In this document: piece by piece, positions 37,034 to 41,545 of the stretch
Position numbering within the stretch: the first letter of the stretch is position 1
Layout: each line of letters opens with the position of its first letter
Source of the DNA: JBHGXV01 sp041920505
GTDB lineage: Bacteria > Bacillota > Bacilli > Brevibacillales > Brevibacillaceae
Assembly: GCA_041920505.1 (NCBI GenBank)
Contig: JBHGXV010000062.1
Span: 1 to 41,545, forward strand
DNA length: 41,545 bases
Direction: 5' to 3'
Notes under the pieces: generated by a model
What the model was told of the DNA's origin: nothing
The model's input: only the letters and a program-made list of their open reading frames with translations
Databases searched by the model: none
Program-made: the position numbers and the translations under genes

Positions 37034-37097
37034 CGTGAGTGCGAGCGATTGCCGTCGTACACAGCTTCTGTCGGCTGGCGTTGGCTGCGGAGCGGCG

Positions 37098-37493
37098 CTA
37101 CGTACCGGGGGCGGGCTCGACAGTGAACGTCCGGACGTTCATGCTGTGAAACTCCCGGGCGGTAACGTGGTACATCACCTTGTAGGTGCCGGGTTTGGCA
37201 AAGCTTTTTTCCGCTGTATAGACGCCAAAGCCTTTGCTCGCGGCGTTCAGGATCACATGTGACGCGTCGCCGTCTTGCCAGATTTCGAACTTGACGTCCT
37301 CGGCGTCGTCCACTGGCTGGCCGTCCTGGGTCACCGTGACGGAGAAGACGGCAGGTTGTTGCGCGCGCACCGGATCGGGTTGCACCGCCAGCGCCGCCCG
37401 AATCGGCGCGCCCGAGGGAGCCGTCGGCGCTTCCCTGGCGCAGCCGGTGAGAATCAACAGGAGCGAGACGATCCATAGCGTCCGTTTTTTCAT
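37098..37493 (-). CDS. Lipoprotein with YtkA/FixH-like domain
   Basis: A 131-residue lipoprotein. The signal MKKRTLWIVSLLLIL ends in lipobox LTGC (Cys18). The mature part has an Ig-like beta fold typical of the YtkA-like family (PDPVRAQQPAVFSVTVTQDGQPV, KPGTYKVMYHVTAREFHSM). Family members are found near cytochrome oxidase or copper-handling genes, but no such neighbour is visible here, so the role is unassigned. Start at 37493 with AGGGAAG upstream on the minus strand. It is convergent with glnA. The His-x-Met near the C-terminus could bind metal; this is speculation. Confidence 0.75.
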   Translation of the reverse strand: MKKRTLWIVSLLLILTGCAREAPTAPSGAPIRAALAVQPDPVRAQQPAVFSVTVTQDGQPVDDAEDVKFEIWQDGDASHVILNAASKGFGVYTAEKSFAKPGTYKVMYHVTAREFHSMNVRTFTVEPAPGT

Positions 37494-37665
37494 TGTGGCT
37501 TCCCTTCCTTGATGAGATCGCGGATGTCGGTCAGGACGGTGTTGCCGTCAACTGTTTTGCAATAGGATAGACAACGCCGAGAAAAAATGCCATGGCCCAT
37601 TCGGGCTGTTTTTTCGGCGAAAGGTCTGGGGACTTTTGCCGGTTTGGTGCGGGCCAAGGATTCTG

Positions 37666-37674
37666 TGTTACAAT
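37666..37674 (+). promoter_or_regulatory. Possible extended minus-10 promoter of the DUF456 gene
   Basis: TGTTACAAT at 37666-37674 reads as an extended minus-10; the nearest minus-35-like TTTGGT (37643-37648) is spaced too far. Confidence 0.4.
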
Positions 37675-37707
37675 AGCGACAAGACAGGGAACGCAGGAGG
37701 AGTTATC

Positions 37708-38193
37708 GTGAGTGCATTGTTGTGGATCGCAATCGTTGTCTTGTTTGCGCTAAGCATCGCCGGGGTGTTTTTTCCCGTCATCCCCGATACGCTCTTGTTG
37801 TGGGCGGGGTTTCTCTTGTACCAGTTCGCGCTGGCCGAGCCAGGCGCCGAGCTGCCCGCGTCGTTTTGGTGGGGGATGGTGGTGATGACCGGTCTTTTGC
37901 TTGGTTCCGATCTGTTCACCAATCTGTATTTCGTCAAAAAGTACGGCGGCTCCAAATGGTCGTCGCTTGCCGCGCTTGCTGGCGTCGTGCTGGGCGTGAT
38001 CCTGCTGGGGCCGATCGGTATCCTGGTGCTGCCGTTCGTATTTGTGCTCGCGGTGGAATGGGGCGTAAACAAACAGCCACCCGACAAGGCGTTTCGCGTA
38101 GCGCTGGGGTCGCTGGCTGCGTTCTTGAGCAGCGCCGTGATCAAGGTGTTGTTGCAACTGCTGATGATCGTCTGGTTCTTTCTCGCATTGTAG
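37708..38193 (+). CDS. DUF456 membrane protein
   Basis: A 161-residue membrane protein of the DUF456 family with about five hydrophobic segments. It is recognised by the N-terminal FPVIPDTLLLWAGFLLY motif and the central glycine-rich AGVVLGVILLGPIGILVLPF. The function of the family is unknown. GTG 37708 follows CAGGAGGAG with good spacing; the open frame further upstream (to 37636) covers the promoter. It is convergent with lexA and separated from it by a large bidirectional terminator. Confidence 0.82.
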   Translation: MSALLWIAIVVLFALSIAGVFFPVIPDTLLLWAGFLLYQFALAEPGAELPASFWWGMVVMTGLLLGSDLFTNLYFVKKYGGSKWSSLAALAGVVLGVILLGPIGILVLPFVFVLAVEWGVNKQPPDKAFRVALGSLAAFLSSAVIKVLLQLLMIVWFFLAL

Positions 38194-38253
38194 ACGCGAG
38201 CCGCTTCCTTGCCCGCCGGTGTTAACCAGTTTGAACACAATTTCCCGGATAGC

Positions 38254-38307
38254 AAAAAACGTGGCAGTTGAGAACGTTTTGTTTTCGTTCTCGCTGCCAC
38301 GTTTTTT
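38254..38307. terminator. Bidirectional terminator between the DUF456 gene and lexA
   Basis: AAAAAACGTGGCAG (38254-38267) pairs with CTGCCACGTTTTTT (38294-38307); the stem continues inside with GAGAACG/CGTTCTC around a small bulge. A and T runs at the two ends suit termination in both directions. Confidence 0.92.
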
Positions 38308-38341
38308 GTTGAGGAAATTTCACCGGAGCGCAGTCGGCGGA

Positions 38342-38965
38342 TCAGTGGAACAGCCGATAGACGCCGATCACTTTGCCCAGAATCGTCACCGAATCGAGAA
38401 TAATCGGTTCCATCGTCGCGTTTTCCGGTTGCAGGCGGAAGTGGGTCCGCTCCTTGAAAAAGCGCTTGACGGTCGCTTCGTCCTCGTCGGTCATGGCGAC
38501 GACGATGTCTCCGTTGTTGGCCACGTTCTGCTGGCGGACGATGACGTAGTCGCCGTCCAGGATGCCCGCCTCAATCATGCTGTCGCCTGAGACGCGGAGC
38601 ATGAACACGTTGTCGGTGGAGACGACGCTCTCCGGCAGCGGGAAGTACTCTTCCACCTGTTCCACTGCGGTGATCGGTTGTCCGGCCGTGACCTTGCCGA
38701 CGACCGGTACGCGGACGATTGACATCTCGAAGTCGTCGCTGTAGCGGTCGCCATCGACGAGCAGCTCGATCGCGCGCGGTTTGGTGGGGTCGCGGCGGAT
38801 CAGCCCTTTTTTCTCCAGTCGCGCCAGATGTCCGTGAACGGTAGAACTGGAGGCCAGTCCGACGGCTTCGCCGATTTCCCGGACCGACGGCGGGTATCCT
38901 TTGTCTCTGACTTCCTTGCGAATGAAATCCATGATGGCTTGCTGGCGATTGGACAGCTTGGTCAT
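38342..38965 (-). CDS. lexA: SOS repressor LexA
   Basis: The repressor of the DNA-damage response, called DinR in B. subtilis. The N-terminal winged-helix domain includes PPSVREIGEAVGLASSSTVHGHL. The self-cleavage site is Ala94-Gly95 (KVTAGQP). The catalytic dyad is Ser129 (SGDSM) and Lys167 (ATVKRFF). At 207 residues it is full length. Its minus-strand promoter (39002-39030) is overlapped by a LexA box, fitting autorepression. It is divergent from yneA, the arrangement seen in B. subtilis. Confidence 0.97.
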   Translation of the reverse strand: MTKLSNRQQAIMDFIRKEVRDKGYPPSVREIGEAVGLASSSTVHGHLARLEKKGLIRRDPTKPRAIELLVDGDRYSDDFEMSIVRVPVVGKVTAGQPITAVEQVEEYFPLPESVVSTDNVFMLRVSGDSMIEAGILDGDYVIVRQQNVANNGDIVVAMTDEDEATVKRFFKERTHFRLQPENATMEPIILDSVTILGKVIGVYRLFH

Positions 38966-39001
38966 GCAGACACCTCTATTCTCTCGATCCTACTTTTCTA
39001 C

Positions 39002-39030
39002 ATTATACCATGGGATCTTGCGTTCGACAA
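39002..39030 (-). promoter_or_regulatory. Sigma-A promoter of lexA
   Basis: On the minus strand TTGTCG (plus 39025-39030), a 17-base spacer and TATAAT (plus 39002-39007). LexA box 1 (39028-39041) overlaps the minus-35. Confidence 0.8.
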
Positions 39031-39041
39031 ACATAAGTTCG
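39028..39041. promoter_or_regulatory. LexA (SOS) box 1
   Basis: CAAACATAAGTTCG, 12 of 14 positions matching CGAACATATGTTCG. It overlaps the lexA minus-35 box. Confidence 0.75.
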
Positions 39042-39049
39042 ATTTTTGC

Positions 39050-39078
39050 TTGACATGAACATGTGTTCGTATTATGAT
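39050..39078 (+). promoter_or_regulatory. Sigma-A promoter of yneA
   Basis: TTGACA (39050-39055), a 17-base spacer and TATGAT (39073-39078). The spacer contains LexA box 2. Confidence 0.85.
39056..39069. promoter_or_regulatory. LexA (SOS) box 2
   Basis: TGAACATGTGTTCG has a perfect GAAC-N4-GTTC core and lies between the minus-35 and minus-10 of yneA. Confidence 0.92.
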
Positions 39079-39092
39079 GACAGCAAGAGAGT

Positions 39093-39106
39093 CGAACAAA
39101 TGTTTG
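39093..39106. promoter_or_regulatory. LexA (SOS) box 3
   Basis: CGAACAAATGTTTG matches GAAC-N4-GTTC with one change and lies just downstream of the expected yneA transcription start, where bound LexA could block elongation. Confidence 0.8.
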
Positions 39107-39120
39107 CGAGGGTGATGGAG

Positions 39121-39498
39121 ATGATCGGACAGTACCAGAGAAGAAACCAAACGATTGGAACCAGCCGTTGCCGTGTACATACATCCGGACCAGCCAACCG
39201 CCGGGGGCGCGGGATTACGCGCGGACAAGCCCTGCTTGCGGCCGTGGTCTTTTGTCTGGCGTTTTACCTGTTGAGCGGACTGGTGTTCGCCACCGCCGAA
39301 CACCGTCCTGTCCAGCCGCACATAGACGTTACCGTCAAGCCGGGAGACAGTTTGTGGAAGCTGGCCGAGCGCTACTGCGAACGGGCGGGCACCGACACCG
39401 CCGCGCTGGTGGAGGCGATCCGGGAGCAAAACGGCCTTGCCGACGCTGTCATCTATCCCGGTCAGACTTTGCACATTCCGCTTCAACCCGATCGGTAA
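39121..39498 (+). CDS. yneA: SOS-induced cell division suppressor YneA
   Basis: A 125-residue membrane-anchored protein with one LysM domain. A basic N-terminal ~34 residues is followed by a membrane helix (about 35-58, QALLAAVVFCLAFYLLSGLV) and the extracytoplasmic LysM domain (about 69-121, VKPGDSLWKLAERY...YPGQTLHIPL). In B. subtilis YneA (about 105 residues) delays division during the SOS response. Position beside lexA and three LexA boxes support the same role. ATG 39121 has GAGGGTG 6 bases upstream and lies after the promoter; the longer frame from 39046 would begin inside it. The N-terminal cytoplasmic tail is longer than in B. subtilis. Confidence 0.9.
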   Translation: MIGQYQRRNQTIGTSRCRVHTSGPANRRGRGITRGQALLAAVVFCLAFYLLSGLVFATAEHRPVQPHIDVTVKPGDSLWKLAERYCERAGTDTAALVEAIREQNGLADAVIYPGQTLHIPLQPDR

Positions 39499-39587
39499 TT
39501 CTGGATGCCAGGCAGCCTTTACGACGGGAGCCGTGCTGGCCCCGGGTCTTTGGGTGATTCACCGCTTCTTCCCAACCGGTTCGGTTG

Positions 39588-39596
39588 TGGTATAAT
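39588..39596 (+). promoter_or_regulatory. Possible extended minus-10 promoter of ynzC
   Basis: TGGTATAAT (39588-39596), a full TATAAT with the extended TGn; no good minus-35. It lies about 33 bases before the GTG start of ynzC. Confidence 0.5.
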
Positions 39597-39629
39597 AGAC
39601 AAATCATGTTTCACAGGGGAGGGAGAACG

Positions 39630-39827
39630 GTGGTAACAGACGCGGAGATCAAACGGATTAACGAACTGGCGAAAAAGTCCAAAGAGACCGGTTTGACCGA
39701 GCAGGAGAAACAGGAACAGCAACAACTGCGCCGCAAGTACATCGATGCTGTGCGCACCTCCTTGAAAGCCAGTCTGGACTCGATCCGCTATGTGGAGGAT
39801 CTGGAAGACAACGGCCTGAAACACTGA
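39630..39827 (+). CDS. ynzC: DUF896 small protein YnzC
   Basis: A 65-residue helical, charged cytoplasmic protein of the DUF896/UPF0291 family (DAEIKRINELAKKSK, LTEQEKQEQQQLRRKYID, SLKASLD). In B. subtilis it is encoded beside yneA in the SOS-regulated yneA-yneB-ynzC operon. The start is GTG 39630 after GGGGAGGGAG; the longer frame from 39585 crosses the promoter and is not used. No yneB recombinase gene lies between yneA and ynzC here. The molecular function is unknown. Confidence 0.9.
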   Translation: MVTDAEIKRINELAKKSKETGLTEQEKQEQQQLRRKYIDAVRTSLKASLDSIRYVEDLEDNGLKH

Positions 39828-39883
39828 TAACGTGTTCCGCCGGCCGGACGTTAACCGTGTTTTACAAGCAGTTCAACATAAGG

Positions 39884-39917
39884 AAACGGAGAGCGTGCAC
39901 GGCTTCTCCGTTTTTTC
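39884..39917 (+). terminator. Rho-independent terminator of ynzC
   Basis: Arms AAACGGAGA (39884-39892) and TCTCCGTTT (39905-39913) with a 12-base loop, then TTTC. The rest of the spacer up to the helD-type start (39918-40062) shows no gene; TGCTACGAT near 40018-40026 could be an extended minus-10. Confidence 0.8.
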
Positions 39918-40062
39918 GTTTGGAAGCGGCTTGGCCGAGGCCGTCCGCCTCGGAATGCGCTTCACCTGCCATCGCGGGATTTCTTTCTGCTCGGCGCTGG
40001 CTTGCGCACCCGCTTTTTGCTACGATAAAAAAACGAGTCTCGATGGATGGGGGGAGTTTTTG

Positions 40063-41545
40063 GTGACGATACGCCATCCCGCGTACGAAGCGGAACAAGC
40101 GCGGCTGGATCAGACGGTGAAGGTAATTGAAGAGGAAATCGGGCGGCTGCGTGCGGACATCAAGGACCCGACGGACGATTACGTCAAACAGGTGGTCAAC
40201 TACAAAAAGGCGAAAGCGCTCAGTCACCTGGAGTTTGCGCGCAAGAAGCCGTATTTCGGCCGCGTCGACTTCGTCAAGGAAGAGACATACGAGAAAGACA
40301 CGGTCTACATCGGAAAACGCGGGGTGGTGCGAAGCGACACGCTGGACGCGGTCGTGATCGACTGGCGCGCTCCGATCGCCAGTCTCTACTACAGCGGTGA
40401 AAGCAAAAACGCATGGTATCGCACGCCGAAAGGACTGGTGCGGGGCGAGGTGACACTGAAGCGCAACTTCGCCATAGAGGACGGGAAGCTCGTCGGTATC
40501 TACGACGGCGCGCTGAAAGAGACGATCGACCGCGAGATTGGCTCTCCTGACGAGTTTCTCGGGGAAGGGTACATCGACGAATTTCTCGCCTCCAGCCTGA
40601 ACGAGACCAACGACGCCAGGCTGAAGGACATCGTCGCCACGATCCAGTCCGAACAAAACGAGATCATCCGCGCGGAAAAAGACCGCCCCATTGTCGTGCA
40701 GGGGGTGGCCGGGAGCGGGAAGACGACGATTGCCCTGCACCGCTTGTCCTATCTCATCTACAATTACCAGGACTCGCTCTCATCCAGGCGGTTCATGGTG
40801 TATGCCCCCAACCGGCTGTTTCTCAACTACATCTCCGACGTGTTGCCTGAATTGGGGGTGGAGGATGTCCAGCAGTCGACGTTTCTCGATTGGGCGGCCC
40901 GGCTGCTCAAACCGGATTTGCCCAAAGGGTGGCGCATCCTCGATCCCGGCCGGTCGTTGCAACTCTTTTTCGAGTCCGACCGCGACAATCGCGAAACGCG
41001 AGAGTCTGCCATCAAGCGGCTTCGTTTCAAGGGATCGCTCGCCTGCCGACAGACTTTGGAAGCGTATGTCCGCTTCCTCCTAGACGAGCAGATAATGTTT
41101 CGGGACTTGCGGTTTGTCTACAAAAAGACAAATCACGCCTTCAAGATAGCGGGCGGCGAGATCAGGCGCCTGTTTGTCGACACGTACAGTCATCTGCCGT
41201 TTCGCGAGCGGTTTGCCGCCTTGCGCAAGCACCTCAGGCAAGAGATGAACCGGCAGGTGTACGCTCACCTGCGCGAGCAGCGCGTCGATCTGGACAAGGT
41301 GGCCCTGCAAAAGTTTGAACGGATGATCGATGACATTCTGGAGCGGTACTTGCGCGAGTGGCCGTCGTTTGAACTGGTGGCCGCCTACCGGGAGATCATG
41401 GCGGACTACGCCCTGTTGCGCAAGCTGGCGCCAGTCACCGTAGAGGACGACGTGTTGCGGGAGGTGAGCGCGTCGTCTGCCCGACTGTTTGCCGAGGAGC
41501 GGATCGAACCGGAAGACGTGGCGGCGCTGCTGTATTTGAAGCACC
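40063..41545 (+). CDS. helD: HelD-type UvrD/Rep-like ATPase, 3'-truncated by window edge
   Basis: The first 494 residues of a large superfamily-1 helicase-like protein resembling HelD, which in Bacillota binds RNA polymerase and removes it from DNA using ATP. The N-terminal coiled-coil arm is visible (AEQARLDQTVKVIEEEIGRLR), followed by the ~residue 110 VVIDWRAPIASLYY motif characteristic of HelD and by Walker A GVAGSGKTT (214-222). The frame stays open to the last base, so the rest lies outside the window. GTG 40063 is 7 bases after GGGGGAG; the adjacent TTG 40060 is an alternative. Confidence 0.9.
   Translation, partial: MTIRHPAYEAEQARLDQTVKVIEEEIGRLRADIKDPTDDYVKQVVNYKKAKALSHLEFARKKPYFGRVDFVKEETYEKDTVYIGKRGVVRSDTLDAVVIDWRAPIASLYYSGESKNAWYRTPKGLVRGEVTLKRNFAIEDGKLVGIYDGALKETIDREIGSPDEFLGEGYIDEFLASSLNETNDARLKDIVATIQSEQNEIIRAEKDRPIVVQGVAGSGKTTIALHRLSYLIYNYQDSLSSRRFMVYAPNRLFLNYISDVLPELGVEDVQQSTFLDWAARLLKPDLPKGWRILDPGRSLQLFFESDRDNRETRESAIKRLRFKGSLACRQTLEAYVRFLLDEQIMFRDLRFVYKKTNHAFKIAGGEIRRLFVDTYSHLPFRERFAALRKHLRQEMNRQVYAHLREQRVDLDKVALQKFERMIDDILERYLREWPSFELVAAYREIMADYALLRKLAPVTVEDDVLREVSASSARLFAEERIEPEDVAALLYLKH

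Noticed and set aside
35581..37476. Minus-strand open frame of 631 codons across glnA
   Set aside because: It lies antisense to glutamine synthetase and runs through its terminator; the predicted protein is low-complexity and unlike any family I know.
39857..40066. Frame of 69 codons between ynzC and helD
   Set aside because: It spans the ynzC terminator and the helD ribosome binding site and lacks its own binding site.

Overview
The window looks like core chromosome of an endospore-forming, fairly GC-rich Bacillota. Gene content and order suggest Brevibacillus or a close relative in the Paenibacillaceae; this is inferred from recognised proteins and synteny, with no database search. Evidence for spore formation is a gerA-type germinant-receptor operon, cotE, spoVK, ricA (ymcA), a YheC/YheD-type protein and the lexA-yneA pair. 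I see no rRNA, tRNA, CRISPR array, prophage or insertion sequence. Coding is dense, and many starts are TTG or GTG behind strong purine-rich ribosome binding sites.

Layout. (1) 1-3567: the 3' part of a zinc dipeptidase, then a 2-oxoacid:ferredoxin oxidoreductase pair (korA/korB) with its own promoter and terminator. (2) 3585-9611: mostly single-gene units: a YkvI-like transporter, a YtqB-like methyltransferase, a YheC/YheD-type ATP-grasp protein, a CbpB-like CBS protein, the octanoyl transferase LipL and an S-layer-homology surface protein. (3) 9850-13122: an unknown membrane protein, then a tightly coupled pair made of a cyclic-nucleotide/CBS/nucleotidyltransferase regulator and a DEDDh exonuclease. 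(4) 13167-17227, minus strand: gerA-gerB-gerC plus a small two-helix membrane protein gene, a germination receptor operon.

(5) 17470-29474: miaB-ricA, cotE, an uncharacterised amidoligase, mutS-mutL, an HD-GYP-type protein on the opposite strand, an RsmJ-like methyltransferase, miaA and hfq. (6) 29552-31156, minus: an acyl-CoA synthetase. (7) 31363-36972: spoVK, hflX, ynbB, glnR, glnA, the same order as in Bacillus subtilis, with a consensus promoter and a GlnR operator ahead of glnR. (8) 37098-40000: a YtkA-like lipoprotein, a DUF456 membrane protein, then divergent lexA and yneA sharing a control region with three LexA boxes, and ynzC. (9) 40063-end: the 5' part of a HelD-type helicase gene.

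The strongest regulatory readings are the SOS control region (39002-39106) and the nitrogen control region (35095-35144). The best candidates for undescribed biology are the amidoligase between cotE and mutS, the cNMP/CBS/nucleotidyltransferase-exonuclease module, and the small fourth gene of the germination operon. I did not find a convincing wholly new multi-gene defence or mobile system.
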